DNA from: Tengunoibacter tsumagoiensis
Lineage (GTDB): Bacteria; Chloroflexota; Ktedonobacteria; Ktedonobacterales; Ktedonobacteraceae
Assembly (NCBI RefSeq): GCF_003967535.1
Contig: NZ_BIFR01000002.1
Coordinates: 310,001-374,000, forward strand
Reading direction: 5' to 3'
DNA: 64,000 bases
The translations under genes and the position numbers were made by a program. Under the pieces are notes generated by a model. It was given only the letters and a program-made list of their open reading frames with translations. It ran no database searches and had not been told where the DNA came from. Of the stretch, positions 8,872 to 18,521 are shown one piece after another; position 1 is the first letter of the stretch; each line of letters starts with the position of its first letter.

Positions 8872-11800
8872 ATGGAACGCAGTATCGCAATGGTGGATGG
8901 GAATGAGGCCGTAGCGCAGATTGCTCACGCGCTCAGCGAGGTAATGGCGATCTACCCTATTACCCCTTCGACCCCCATGGGGGAACTGGCGGATGCCTGG
9001 TCAGCGACAGATCGTCCAAATCTATGGGGAACGACCCCGCAAGTAATCGAGATGCAATCCGAGGCTGGAGCGGCGGGGGCTATTCATGGAGCGCTTCAGA
9101 CTGGAGCACTGGCGACCACCTTTACAGCCTCTCAAGGGCTCCTCTTAATGATTCCAAATATGTATAAAATTGCCGGTGAGCTGACGCCGGTTGTTTTTCA
9201 CGTTGCCGCCCGTTCATTGGCAACGCAGGGGCTCTCCATTTTCGGTGATCATTCGGATGTGATGGCGACACGAGCAACCGGTTTTGCTCTTCTTTCATCG
9301 AACTCTGTCCAGGAGGCGCATGATCTGGCACTGATCGCACATGCATCCACCTTGAAAGCACGTATCCCATTTCTGCATTTTTTTGATGGTTTTCGCACCT
9401 CACATGAAATTAATCGTATTGAGCAACTGACCCTGGCGGATATTCAGGCAATGATTGATCCAGCCACAGTCTTAGCCCATCGCGCTCGTGCCCTATCTCC
9501 AGATCATCCATGTATTCGTGGCACCGCTCAGAATCCCGATGTCTATTTCCAGGCCAGGGAGACAGGGAATGTATTTTATCAGCAGTGCCCGGCCATTGTT
9601 CAAGAGACGATGGACTGTCTGGCCCAGCATGTTGGCCGCCAATATCACCTGTTTGATTATATTGGAGCGCCAGATGCAGAACGCCTGATCATCATCATGG
9701 GCTCTGGAGCAGAGACGGTAGAACAGACAGTGAACTATTTGCAACGTCAGGGAGAGAAGGTTGGAGTGGTCAAAGTTCGCCTGTTCCGCCCGTTTTCCGT
9801 TGAGCATTTCTTGCAGGCATTACCTTCAACCGTTACAGCGATTGCTGTATTGGATCGCACAAAAGAGCCTGGAAGCGTGGGAGAACCATTATACCTGGAT
9901 GTGAATGTCGCTATCAACGAAGGCCACGCCAGAGGTCTCTCTCAAGTGCCACGGATCATCGGAGGGCGTTATGGCCTCTCGTCCAAAGAGTTTACCCCAG
10001 CCATGGTCAAGGCCATTTACGATGAACTGAAGCAGACCGAGCCCAAAGAACATTTTACGATAGGCATTCATGATGATGTGACTTATAGCAGCTTGAGCTA
10101 TGATCCTGCATTCTCTATCGAGCATTCGCAGACGGTTCAATGTGTCTTCTGGGGCCTGGGTTCTGATGGCACAGTTGGCGCGAACAAAAACTCAATTAAG
10201 ATTATTGGAGAAGAGACCGAGAACTATGCACAGGGATACTTTGTCTATGACTCAAAGAAATCCGGCTCCGTAACAATCTCTCATTTACGCTTTGGCCCTC
10301 AGCCTATCCATGCTCCCTACCTGATTGGTCGCGGTCAGGCTGACTTTGTTGCCTGTCACCATTTTGCATTTCTAGAACGTCTGGATGTGCTAAAGTATGC
10401 CAGACCGGGTGGTATTTTCCTGCTTGATAGCATCTATCAGCCAGAGGAGGTATGGGAGCATCTGCCCCAGGAGATTCAGCAGGAGATCCTGGCGAAAGAT
10501 CTGCACCTGTATATCATTGATGCGCACAAAGTCGCGCAGGATATTGGCATGGGGGGGCGCATCAACACGATTATGCAGACCTGTTTCTTTGCGATAAGCA
10601 GAATCTTATCCCGTGAAGAGGCGATTGCACAAATCAAAAAGAGTATTCAGAAGACCTATAGCAAGCGTGGAGAGACGGTTGTTCAACAAAACTTCCGCGC
10701 CGTCGACGCAACCCTTGCCCATCTCTATGAGGTCCCTGCATCTGCCATGAGGGCCGTCCAGACATCGCAGCGTGAACCAGTTACTCAAACTGCAAGCACT
10801 GGAGCAGCTTCAAAGCATGGACGGGGCGTTCCTCTGCCGGTCCTATCGCGCTTGTCGCCCGTCCCTCCAGAGGCGCCAGCCTTTGTGCGCGACGTCCTTG
10901 GTCCAATGATTGCCGGGAATGGCGATGATCTGCCAGTAAGCAAGCTTCCTGTAGATGGTACATACCCATCAGGGACTGCATTGTGGGAGAAACGCAATCT
11001 AGCATTGGAGATACCAGTCTGGGACCCCACGATTTGCATTCAATGTGGAAAATGCACCATGGTCTGTCCGCATGCAGTCATCCGGATGAAGGTATATGAT
11101 CCCGCCGAATTGAAAGGTGCCCCGGAGACATTTCAGTCAACCGACGCCCATTTTAAAGAATTTTCGCATCAAAAGTATACGCTTCAGATCTCACCAGACG
11201 ACTGCACGGGCTGTGCACTCTGCATCGAAGCCTGTCCCGTCAAAGATAAGAGACAGGTTGGACGCAAAGCCATCAACATGGCTCCTCAGCCTCCATTGCG
11301 GCAAGCGGAGAAAGCGAACTGGGAGTTCTTCCTCAAACTTTCTCAAGTAGATGCAGCCGCAGTGAATACGAATGCCATTAAAAATGCTCAACTATTAGAG
11401 CCACTCTTCGAATTTTCAGGAGCCTGTTCCGGTTGTGGAGAGACCCCATATCTCAAGCTGGCAACGCAGTTGTTTGGCGATCGTATGCTTGTTGCCAATG
11501 CGACTGGTTGCTCATCGATCTATGGAGGGAATCTTCCCACGACCCCCTGGACCATGAATGCTGCCGGACGTGGCCCGGCATGGTCCAATTCATTGTTTGA
11601 AGATAATGCAGAGTTTGGTCTTGGCATGCGCGTCACCCTGGATAAGCAACAGGAGTATGCCTGTGAATTGCTGGCCCAGAGCGTCGAATACATTGGAGAG
11701 GATCTGGTGGAAGCGCTTCTGGATGCGGATCAATCGACGGAGGCTGGTATTCAGGTCCAACGTGAGCGGGTCGCGGTACTTAAAGCCCATCTTCGGCAGG

Positions 11801-12531
11801 TCAAGACCCTTACCCCCCTTGCCGAGTCACGTATTCAGAACCTGCTTAGCCTGGCCGATGTACTCGTCAAAAAGAGCGTCTGGATCATTGGTGGTGATGG
11901 CTGGGCCTTTGATATTGGCTTTGGCGGACTGGATCATGTGCTTGCCTCAGGTCGCAACGTCAACATCTTAGTGCTGGACACAGAGCTCTATTCCAATACA
12001 GGCGGGCAGGCATCGAAAGCAACCCCGCGAGCTGCTGTAGCGAAGTTTGCGGCACGAGGTAAAGCCACAGCCAAGAAAGATCTTGGTCTGCTTGCAATGG
12101 CATATGGCTCAGTCTATGTCGCCCATGTCGCCCTGGGAGCAAACGATCAGCAGACGTTAAAAGCCTTCCTGGAAGCCGAAGCGTATGATGGACCCTCCCT
12201 GATTATTGCCTATAGCCACTGCATTGCCCATGGTATAGATATGCGCAGGGGATTGAATCAGCAGAAGCGAGCCGTCCAGAGTGGTTATTGGCAACTCTAT
12301 CGCTACAACCCGTTGCTGATTGAAGAAGGAAAAAACCCGTTAATACTTGATTCAAAAGAGCCCACGCTTCCTCTAGAGGAGTTTGCCTACAATGAGGCGC
12401 GTTATCGAATGTTATTGCAAGGGCATGGATCGCGTGCGGATGCATTAATCCAGCTGGCAAAAGACGACATCCGGCAGCGTTGGGACCGTTATCAGCAACT
12501 GGCGCAGGAAGAACCACCTACCACAAAATAA
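8872..12531 (+). CDS. nifJ: Pyruvate:ferredoxin (flavodoxin) oxidoreductase
   Basis: The 1,219-residue length is that of the single-chain enzyme that converts pyruvate and CoA to acetyl-CoA and CO2 while reducing ferredoxin or flavodoxin. The N terminus has the pyruvate-binding region (MVDGNEAVAQIAHALSEV, YPITPSTPMGE). Two [4Fe-4S] clusters are carried by CIQCGKCTMVCP near residues 721-732 and CTGCALCIEACP near 778-789. The proximal cluster uses GACSGCGE near 851 plus later cysteines. The thiamine diphosphate site is GGDGWAFDIGFGGLDH near 1006, ending with LYSNTGGQ. AGGAGG lies 6 nt before the ATG. The next gene follows after 15 bases, so the two are probably co-transcribed. Confidence 0.98.
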   Translation: MERSIAMVDGNEAVAQIAHALSEVMAIYPITPSTPMGELADAWSATDRPNLWGTTPQVIEMQSEAGAAGAIHGALQTGALATTFTASQGLLLMIPNMYKIAGELTPVVFHVAARSLATQGLSIFGDHSDVMATRATGFALLSSNSVQEAHDLALIAHASTLKARIPFLHFFDGFRTSHEINRIEQLTLADIQAMIDPATVLAHRARALSPDHPCIRGTAQNPDVYFQARETGNVFYQQCPAIVQETMDCLAQHVGRQYHLFDYIGAPDAERLIIIMGSGAETVEQTVNYLQRQGEKVGVVKVRLFRPFSVEHFLQALPSTVTAIAVLDRTKEPGSVGEPLYLDVNVAINEGHARGLSQVPRIIGGRYGLSSKEFTPAMVKAIYDELKQTEPKEHFTIGIHDDVTYSSLSYDPAFSIEHSQTVQCVFWGLGSDGTVGANKNSIKIIGEETENYAQGYFVYDSKKSGSVTISHLRFGPQPIHAPYLIGRGQADFVACHHFAFLERLDVLKYARPGGIFLLDSIYQPEEVWEHLPQEIQQEILAKDLHLYIIDAHKVAQDIGMGGRINTIMQTCFFAISRILSREEAIAQIKKSIQKTYSKRGETVVQQNFRAVDATLAHLYEVPASAMRAVQTSQREPVTQTASTGAASKHGRGVPLPVLSRLSPVPPEAPAFVRDVLGPMIAGNGDDLPVSKLPVDGTYPSGTALWEKRNLALEIPVWDPTICIQCGKCTMVCPHAVIRMKVYDPAELKGAPETFQSTDAHFKEFSHQKYTLQISPDDCTGCALCIEACPVKDKRQVGRKAINMAPQPPLRQAEKANWEFFLKLSQVDAAAVNTNAIKNAQLLEPLFEFSGACSGCGETPYLKLATQLFGDRMLVANATGCSSIYGGNLPTTPWTMNAAGRGPAWSNSLFEDNAEFGLGMRVTLDKQQEYACELLAQSVEYIGEDLVEALLDADQSTEAGIQVQRERVAVLKAHLRQVKTLTPLAESRIQNLLSLADVLVKKSVWIIGGDGWAFDIGFGGLDHVLASGRNVNILVLDTELYSNTGGQASKATPRAAVAKFAARGKATAKKDLGLLAMAYGSVYVAHVALGANDQQTLKAFLEAEAYDGPSLIIAYSHCIAHGIDMRRGLNQQKRAVQSGYWQLYRYNPLLIEEGKNPLILDSKEPTLPLEEFAYNEARYRMLLQGHGSRADALIQLAKDDIRQRWDRYQQLAQEEPPTTK

Positions 12532-12546
12532 GAGGAGCACACCAGA

Positions 12547-13224
12547 ATGACCACACGAGATATGACAACGACTTATCTGGGCTTGCAGCTTAAAAACCCA
12601 TTAATAGCCTCTGCCTCTCCCATCTCAAAACAAGTACAGCAGGTGCGCCGACTGGAAGATGCAGGGGTCGCTGCTCTTGTCATGTATTTGCTCTTTGAAG
12701 AGCAGATTAATCATGAAAGCCTCGAACTTGATTATTATCTGAATCGTGGCACCAATACCTATGCTGAAGCATTGAACTACTTTCCAGATCTCATGGCCTA
12801 TAATCTAGAGCCAGATGCTTACCTGGAACATGTACGAAAAGTGAAAGAGGCTGTGGATATTCCCGTCATTGGGAGCCTCAACGGTATCTCGACAGGGGGC
12901 TGGGTTGAATATGCCCGTAAGATCGAGCAGGCAGGGGCTGATGCACTTGAACTGAACATTTACTATCTTCCCACCGACCTCAACGTAACGAGTACGGAAT
13001 TAGAGGAAGAGTATCTTCGACTGGTAAGAGATGTGCGGGCATCGATCTCGATCCCGCTAGCACTGAAGCTTAGCCCTTTCTTTACAGCCTTTCCCAATAT
13101 AGCCCACCGTTTTGTTGAAGCGGGTGTCAATGGACTTGTCCTGTTCAATCGTTTCTATCAACCAGATCTGGACCTTGATCAACTGGAAGTTGTTCCTAAT
13201 CTCCAATTGAGTACATCGCGGTAG
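12547..13224 (+). CDS. Dihydroorotate-dehydrogenase-like protein, C-terminally truncated
   Basis: The protein is a class 1 DHOD-like flavoprotein related to those often found next to nifJ. It starts with TTYLGLQLKNPLIASASP and has VIGSLNGISTGGW (FMN region), ALELNIY and IPLALKLSPFF. At 225 residues it is about 100 residues shorter than the family. It stops right after NLQLSTSR, where full-length relatives continue with the segment leading to the FMN phosphate-binding glycines. No matching sequence follows in any frame up to 13400. The gene is therefore a remnant or makes a protein without its phosphate-binding half barrel. The ribosome binding site AGAGGAG and the 15-base gap tie it to nifJ. 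Confidence 0.8.
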   Translation: MTTRDMTTTYLGLQLKNPLIASASPISKQVQQVRRLEDAGVAALVMYLLFEEQINHESLELDYYLNRGTNTYAEALNYFPDLMAYNLEPDAYLEHVRKVKEAVDIPVIGSLNGISTGGWVEYARKIEQAGADALELNIYYLPTDLNVTSTELEEEYLRLVRDVRASISIPLALKLSPFFTAFPNIAHRFVEAGVNGLVLFNRFYQPDLDLDQLEVVPNLQLSTSR

Positions 13225-13301
13225 CATGAGTCAACGTTCCGTGGCTGAGCCAGCCGCGTTCAAACGCGCAAACTACATGAAAGCACTCAACTCCTTCCAT
13301 G

Positions 13302-13345
13302 TATAATTCAGATATAATCTAGATATAATTCAGTCATAATCGAGG
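13302..13345. repeat. Four tandem 11-bp repeats of TATAAT type
   Basis: Four consecutive 11-base units are seen: TATAATTCAGA, TATAATCTAGA, TATAATTCAGT and CATAATCGAGG. Each carries a -10-like TATAAT (CATAAT in the last). The period is close to one helical turn. The array lies between the ends of two convergent genes, so a promoter role for a flanking gene is not obvious. Confidence 0.75.
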
Positions 13346-13400
13346 TTTCATCTTGAGTGAAACTTAAAGAGTTAAAGAGGCCTTCTAGCCCGGCAGATGA

Positions 13401-14357
13401 TTATAGTGACAGAGCTGTAATCATCTGCTGAGCAGCTGAACGAGTAGCAGCTTTCTTTGATGCTTCGTTTCCAGAAGTACTCATCACAGTTCCTTGAAGA
13501 GTGGTAACAGAGCACAGACAGCTGAAACTTCTATCTTGAGGGGTACCTTGTTCATTATAGGTATAGCTCACAGCTTGTATCTTGCCACGCTGTTTCATCT
13601 CATTGAGAATACTGATAGGATTGTCTGCTGAGTTCGAGGGGCGAACTAAAGAGGTATTGATCTGTGACAGAGCCTGTAGAAGCTGGTCTGCTGCATGATG
13701 ATCAGCCTCTTTTTTAGTCAGGCCCAGACCTTTTGCGATCAATGTATCGTTATTAACAACGATCTCACATTCAATTAGAAATAGTGGGCGATGAATGGGA
13801 TTGATCATCTGTAGTGTGCGGTAATCAACTTCTCCTTTCCGTTGAGCAATCAGTTCATAAAGTTTACCCTTTGCATTCTCTTGCGCAGGGACATCCTCTC
13901 TCCATCCTTCTTGTTCAAAGACCAATAGGTGTTCTTCAGTCTTAATCTGAAGATCATCCTTCATGAGCCGTTGAAACAGGTCTATAGCAGCTAATAGTTT
14001 TGCCTGCTCTTTTTGAGGAGCACTATTGATGATGGACTGACAAACTTTGTCATCTTTCTTAGTAATGGCAATGACCTGAAAATCCTCACCTGGATGATGC
14101 TTTATATAATAAGAGGGAGCTTGCCACCGTTCATACTGCACCCCCGCAAGGAGAAAGATGAGAGCATTTGCAGAGTGTTTATGGAAGAGATCCAGGAGTG
14201 TCTTATTGGTTCTCTCAAGTACCTTGTCGCCAATCAGGTTTAAGCAATTAGTAATGTGTTCGGCAAGGCGCCGCTCTTGAATATTTCTACGTAATTCGTA
14301 GTAAAAACCTCTATCATGAAAAACATTCTGATTGTCACCTGTTTTTTCGATCTCCAT
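13401..14357 (-). CDS. Protein with two double-stranded-RNA-binding domains
   Basis: The 318-residue product ends in two dsRBD copies. The first spans about 163-233 (KGKLYELIAQRKGEVDYR, then LGLTKKEADHHAADQLLQAL). The second spans about 248-318 (ISILNEMKQRGKIQAVSY, then GNEASKKAATRSAAQQMITAL). Both keep the C-terminal KKxA..AA helix that contacts RNA. The first 160 residues are alpha-helical (TNKTLLDLFHKHSANALIFLLAG) and could be a degenerate RNase III-like helical domain; no ENLEFLGD-type catalytic signature is present. Tandem dsRBDs are normal in eukaryotes and uncommon in bacteria. GAGGGG lies 7 nt before the ATG. The gene stands alone. Function is unknown: an RNA-processing or phage/dsRNA sensing role is only a guess. 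Confidence 0.75.
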   Translation of the reverse strand: MEIEKTGDNQNVFHDRGFYYELRRNIQERRLAEHITNCLNLIGDKVLERTNKTLLDLFHKHSANALIFLLAGVQYERWQAPSYYIKHHPGEDFQVIAITKKDDKVCQSIINSAPQKEQAKLLAAIDLFQRLMKDDLQIKTEEHLLVFEQEGWREDVPAQENAKGKLYELIAQRKGEVDYRTLQMINPIHRPLFLIECEIVVNNDTLIAKGLGLTKKEADHHAADQLLQALSQINTSLVRPSNSADNPISILNEMKQRGKIQAVSYTYNEQGTPQDRSFSCLCSVTTLQGTVMSTSGNEASKKAATRSAAQQMITALSL

Positions 14358-14661
14358 TTTTTATCCCCTCAATGCATTTTAAATAAAATAAATTTTTTCC
14401 TCGATCAAGAGAGGATATTCTATCGTCAATCATATATAGTATTAAATTGTGTCACATTCTGTAGTAGGATGTGGCTCGGTGCTCAATACTTTTCAATGAA
14501 GGATTGTCAAGAATAAGATTTATGATCTCAGTAGAAGCAATATTTTGTCACACATCTAGAGCACATAGCACTTAAAATTTGTTTAAATGATGCATAGTCT
14601 AGATGTATGACAGAATATCGCTTCTATCTCTCTCCCATTGCTCTTAATTATCAAAAAGAGA
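14358..14661. other. AT-rich intergenic region
   Basis: These 304 bases lie upstream of the dsRBD gene and downstream of the P450 gene, both leftward. On the minus strand a TTGACA at about 14505 is a possible -35 element, but no good -10 follows at 16-18 bases. Nothing else is supported. Confidence 0.4.
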
Positions 14662-15918
14662 TTAAGGAGCGACCGGTTTAGAGGCCGTGAAGGTTACAGG
14701 TAAGTGTTGAAAGCCGAATAAGTTGCGGCCCTGAAAGAGTTGCAAGGGTTCTTTGTGGCTGATCTGTAGATCTGGCAGCTGCTGAATAATCATGGGCAAG
14801 GCAATCGAGGCCTCCTGGCGCGAGAGGGGGGCACCGATGCAGAAGTGAATGCCATGACCAAAGGCGATATGACGATTTGGGGTACGTGTAATATCGAAGC
14901 GCGCTGGTTCCGAAAATTGACGTTCATCTCGATTTGCAGAGGCGAGCCAGCCGAACACGAACGAATCTTTTGGAATAGTCACTCCCGCCATTGTGACATC
15001 CGCCGTTGTTGTACGAGCGAGCCGCCAGACGGGTGAGGCATAGCGTAAGACCTCTTCAATCGCACCCGGGATAAGTTCGGGCTGCTGACTCAGTTGTGCG
15101 CGTGCGTCCGGATGTTCGTCCAGGCAGCGGATCGACTGGCTTAACAGATTTGTTGTCGTGACATGACCGGCAAGCAAGAGCAGAATGCAGAAGCTAATTA
15201 CATCATCAATGCTTAGATGTTCGCCATCAACCTCAGCAGCCAATAGAGCGCTCATCATATCATCACGTGGCTGGAGACGCCGCTCCTCTAACTTTGCCTC
15301 AAAGTAATCGGACATCTCTTCAAAGAGCGTTTGCAGGCGCTCCATCTCGGGGTTGTGGGCGGCTGTCTCATCGGGTCGAAAGAATTCAGCGTCACTCAAT
15401 TGGCGATTGAGGAGACCATCGGCCCATTGTTTGAACAGAGGACGGTCAGAGGTTGGAACGCCTAACATCTCCGCGATGACCATCGTTGGCAATGGATAAG
15501 CGATATCGGTCACGAAATCTATCTGCCCGGCAGGGCGAGCCTGATCTAATAATTCTTGAGTGATTGCTGTAATACGATGCGAAAGACGTGACAGTGCACG
15601 TGGTGTAAAAGCAGACGAGACAAGATTGCGATACTGCCGATGTTGTGGGGGGTCCATTGCAATGATACTGCGTCCAGTCCGGCGCTCACGTTTCTCTCCA
15701 GTTGGGGATGTCCTGGTACCAGGGCGTGCAAAGGGGCGTTGTCGGCGCTCGGATGAAAAAAGCGTCGAGTCAGTAATGAGCGTATTGACATCCGCATAGC
15801 GAAATACGTGCCAACATCCACTATTTTCATCTAGCCAGACAGGTTGAGTGTCTCTCATACGTTGAAACCACTCATACATGCCTTGAACATCTTGCAATGC
15901 TGTAAGTTCCTGCTGCAT
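14662..15918 (-). CDS. Cytochrome P450 monooxygenase
   Basis: The 418-residue form starting at 15918 has normal length for a soluble bacterial P450. The I-helix oxygen-binding motif is LLLAGHVTTTNLL, the K-helix ExxR is EEVLRYASPVWR, and the heme ligand loop is FGHGIHFCIG with the cysteine near residue 363. The class hydroxylates small molecules using electrons from ferredoxin; no redox partner is adjacent, but the reductase/ferredoxin fusion at 6729-8495 is a candidate. The frame stays open upstream to 16035, giving other possible starts at 15966 and 16035, but the extra residues are unlike the family. Proximity to the NRPS suggests, but does not prove, a tailoring role. Confidence 0.95.
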   Translation of the reverse strand: MQQELTALQDVQGMYEWFQRMRDTQPVWLDENSGCWHVFRYADVNTLITDSTLFSSERRQRPFARPGTRTSPTGEKRERRTGRSIIAMDPPQHRQYRNLVSSAFTPRALSRLSHRITAITQELLDQARPAGQIDFVTDIAYPLPTMVIAEMLGVPTSDRPLFKQWADGLLNRQLSDAEFFRPDETAAHNPEMERLQTLFEEMSDYFEAKLEERRLQPRDDMMSALLAAEVDGEHLSIDDVISFCILLLLAGHVTTTNLLSQSIRCLDEHPDARAQLSQQPELIPGAIEEVLRYASPVWRLARTTTADVTMAGVTIPKDSFVFGWLASANRDERQFSEPARFDITRTPNRHIAFGHGIHFCIGAPLSRQEASIALPMIIQQLPDLQISHKEPLQLFQGRNLFGFQHLPVTFTASKPVAP

Positions 15919-16093
15919 CTGTGGCTCTCTTTCTTCAGCTGACAATACGGTTGAGCATTTTGTCATCACTGCAAAAATTATGCTGAGATAGCTATATAAA
16001 GTACTATAGCCATCTATAAACGCAAAGTCAAGCAAAGATACGCTGTTTACAGCATCATCGTAAAAAAATTATACTCTTACTCTAAGAATAATT

Positions 16094-16792
16094 TTAATAT
16101 TCCTGGCTGTTCGTGTTATTGTGCAGTTGGAGTCCTTCACAAATAGCGACAGTGGATGTATAGTTAACCCCTAATCGATGGCAGCCCATCTGAATAAATT
16201 TGAGCGCTTTTTCCGCATCTCTAATTCCTCCCGATGGCTTTACCTTTATCTCTCCCTGCGCCGCCTCAAGCATAGCCTTTACAGCCTCTTCAGTCGCTCC
16301 TGGCCCATTGAAGCCAGTCGAGGTTTTGACAAAATCCGTCCCAACGCCTCTGGCTATTATCGTTGCTTGCTTGATCTCATCCAGCGTAAGCATACTGGTC
16401 TCCAGGATAACTTTTAAGGTCACGCCTGCTGCATGTGTAACGGTATAGACGGCCTGGATATCCTGCTCCACTTTATCCCATGCGCCGGATTTAATATAGC
16501 TATAGTTAACAACCATATCGATCTCTGCGACGCCCAGGGCTACATATAATTTTGCCTCTTCTGCTTTGATTGAGCCTGGTACCACCCCATGGGGGAAGCC
16601 AAGCACACAGCAGACAGCTGTCTCGGTTCCGCTGGAGAGTTGGAGGGCAAGTTCAATATCACAAGGTCGCACGCAGACTGTTTTGACTTTGTACTCTATG
16701 CCCAATTTGATTGCCTGAACGACCTCTGCATTGGACATCTCAGGTCTCAAAATAGCATGATCAAGGTAGCGATTAATCTGTATCTGGCTCAT
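16094..16792 (-). CDS. deoC: Deoxyribose-phosphate aldolase
   Basis: The 232-residue protein matches DeoC, which cleaves 2-deoxy-D-ribose 5-phosphate to glyceraldehyde 3-phosphate and acetaldehyde. The Schiff-base lysine is in FVKTSTGF near residue 156 and the second lysine in VKPSGGIRD near 189. The N terminus has YLDHAILRP, and VCVRPCDIELA contains the conserved cysteine region. AAGGAG is 8 nt before the ATG. It is the last gene of a four-gene operon, 31 bases after the GH9 gene, so it may process a sugar phosphate made by the upstream kinase. Confidence 0.96.
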   Translation of the reverse strand: MSQIQINRYLDHAILRPEMSNAEVVQAIKLGIEYKVKTVCVRPCDIELALQLSSGTETAVCCVLGFPHGVVPGSIKAEEAKLYVALGVAEIDMVVNYSYIKSGAWDKVEQDIQAVYTVTHAAGVTLKVILETSMLTLDEIKQATIIARGVGTDFVKTSTGFNGPGATEEAVKAMLEAAQGEIKVKPSGGIRDAEKALKFIQMGCHRLGVNYTSTVAICEGLQLHNNTNSQEY

Positions 16793-16823
16793 AAAAGCAT
16801 CTCCTTCAAGGTTAGAAGCGGGT

Positions 16824-18509
16824 TTATCTCAACTTATCCGCATACATTTTGTGTTCTCTCAGTATGGTAAGTGCGCTTACCCAACCGGCGCTGTGAGGAA
16901 TCCAATCTTCATCGGTGAACAACCAGGGGCCATCAGCCTCCTGCGTTGGCTCAACGGTGAGTTGAAATTGCGGATTGACCGAGAAGCCATTGGGGATACT
17001 TCCTCTGATATCCGACCAGCAGCCCACATACCGTGTGCCTATGCCATAGATCTGGCTGTAAGGGATAACCTGAGAGGGCTCTATCTCCTCATGCCAGAAC
17101 TCACATCCTTTGAAGGAATGTTGAGTTATCCCGGCATTCAGTCCAGCAATCCACTGGAGATTACCGACAGAGATCTTTCTAAAGGCGCGATCACCGGTAA
17201 ATGTTTCCAATTTTGTGGCCAGGGTCGCAGTAAAAGCAATTGAGGTATTCATGCCATGCCATGGTCCACAGAAGACCAGAAGCCCCTGACCTTTAAAATA
17301 ACCCTCCGGTAACAGATAGAAAGGGTTCTTAGAACAGGCGGGAAGAAAATATCCGTAGGCAAAGTCTTCAACCGCCTTGCGCCATATGGGGGCCTCTGGA
17401 TCGTCATACCATCTTCTGGTCATCTCGATCAGGCCTACGATATAGTTGGGGAATGTTCCCCCAGTATCATGCCCAATATGATGATGAATATTCGCTTTTT
17501 CGGTAAAGTCGCAATGATCAAATGTATAGAAGTGGCCATAGAACTCCCCTTCAGGGCGATCTCTGGGGACCTGTCGCTGTAAGACCTGGCGGGCCATATG
17601 AATAACGCGCTCTTTATAGTGTGTTTTGCCAGAGATCCAGAGCTCCATACCTCCCCAGATCATCATCAGAAGATCTCTGGTCATCCACTCATCAGGAACC
17701 TGAAAATCGGCGGATGCGCCATGGTTAAGGGGCGAGAAGCCGGACTGTCCGAGCGGATGCGCTTGTTCCAACAGATAATCATAGGCGGCCACTGCGCGTT
17801 CAAGATACTCGTCGCTCTGGCTGGGATAGCGCTCAATGATAAGCCGCGAAGTGCGTGCAAATGCAACCACACATTGTGCTACATCGCCTGGTATCACTAC
17901 CATATCATCGGGAATCTCATGGACAATTGACCCCTTGCCAAGGCCAAGCTTTTCGGCTTTATCCTGGCAGGTTGCAAGATAATTACAGCCAATGAGCAAC
18001 TGTTGTGCGAGTCTCTCAATCTCACTGTGGGTTAGCCATTGAAAGCCCGTATTCATAAGATCACACAGGCCAATCAGACAGGTAGCATGGCTATTTACTT
18101 CGCGTATAGTTGAGCCACAATCTTTCCAACCATTCTGATTGCGTGCCAATCGTGCTCGCTCTTCCATCTGATCGAGTGCGACAATGGTGAGTGTCTCGTC
18201 CCATAAAAGATGTGTGGCTACATTAAAAGGGTCGCTTTTGCAGAGCTCTTTTCCCTCTGCTTGAACGGAGAGAGTGTAGGTTCCTGCGTCATCTAGCTCC
18301 GAAAAATCCAGCTCCCACCACGAACTCTTCCAGAGCTCTCCCCAGTAGCTGACAGGCTTCTGGATCACAACCTGTTCAGTTGAAGTATTGACAAGTGTAA
18401 AGAGGGCACCCTCAGGCACGTATGAAGGATTGGTACTGCGTATAAGTGCTCGCATAGGATCTTTTATATCGTACCCAATCTGTGAATAGAGTAGACCGGT
18501 CATATCCAT
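16824..18509 (-). CDS. Cytosolic glycoside hydrolase family 9 protein
   Basis: The 561-residue product starts with the immunoglobulin-like N-terminal domain of many GH9 enzymes (LYSQIGYDIKDPMRALIR, about 5-95). The (alpha/alpha)6 catalytic domain follows, with GFSPLNHGASADFQVPDE, HHHIGHDTGGTFPNYI and a C-terminal HSAGWVSAL. There is no signal peptide, so it acts inside the cell, probably on imported short oligosaccharides or a glycoside. The usual GH9 aspartate pair and C-terminal glutamate are not clearly conserved, so the exact reaction is open. AAAGGAG precedes the ATG by 7 nt. It lies 12 bases after the kinase gene in the same operon. Confidence 0.8.
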   Translation of the reverse strand: MDMTGLLYSQIGYDIKDPMRALIRSTNPSYVPEGALFTLVNTSTEQVVIQKPVSYWGELWKSSWWELDFSELDDAGTYTLSVQAEGKELCKSDPFNVATHLLWDETLTIVALDQMEERARLARNQNGWKDCGSTIREVNSHATCLIGLCDLMNTGFQWLTHSEIERLAQQLLIGCNYLATCQDKAEKLGLGKGSIVHEIPDDMVVIPGDVAQCVVAFARTSRLIIERYPSQSDEYLERAVAAYDYLLEQAHPLGQSGFSPLNHGASADFQVPDEWMTRDLLMMIWGGMELWISGKTHYKERVIHMARQVLQRQVPRDRPEGEFYGHFYTFDHCDFTEKANIHHHIGHDTGGTFPNYIVGLIEMTRRWYDDPEAPIWRKAVEDFAYGYFLPACSKNPFYLLPEGYFKGQGLLVFCGPWHGMNTSIAFTATLATKLETFTGDRAFRKISVGNLQWIAGLNAGITQHSFKGCEFWHEEIEPSQVIPYSQIYGIGTRYVGCWSDIRGSIPNGFSVNPQFQLTVEPTQEADGPWLFTDEDWIPHSAGWVSALTILREHKMYADKLR

Positions 18510-18521
18510 TGCTGCACTCCT

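Noticed and set aside
12963..13148. Possible remnant of the missing DHOD C terminus on the other strand or in another frame
   Set aside because: I translated the region after 13224 in the plus frames and found no segment resembling the family C terminus.
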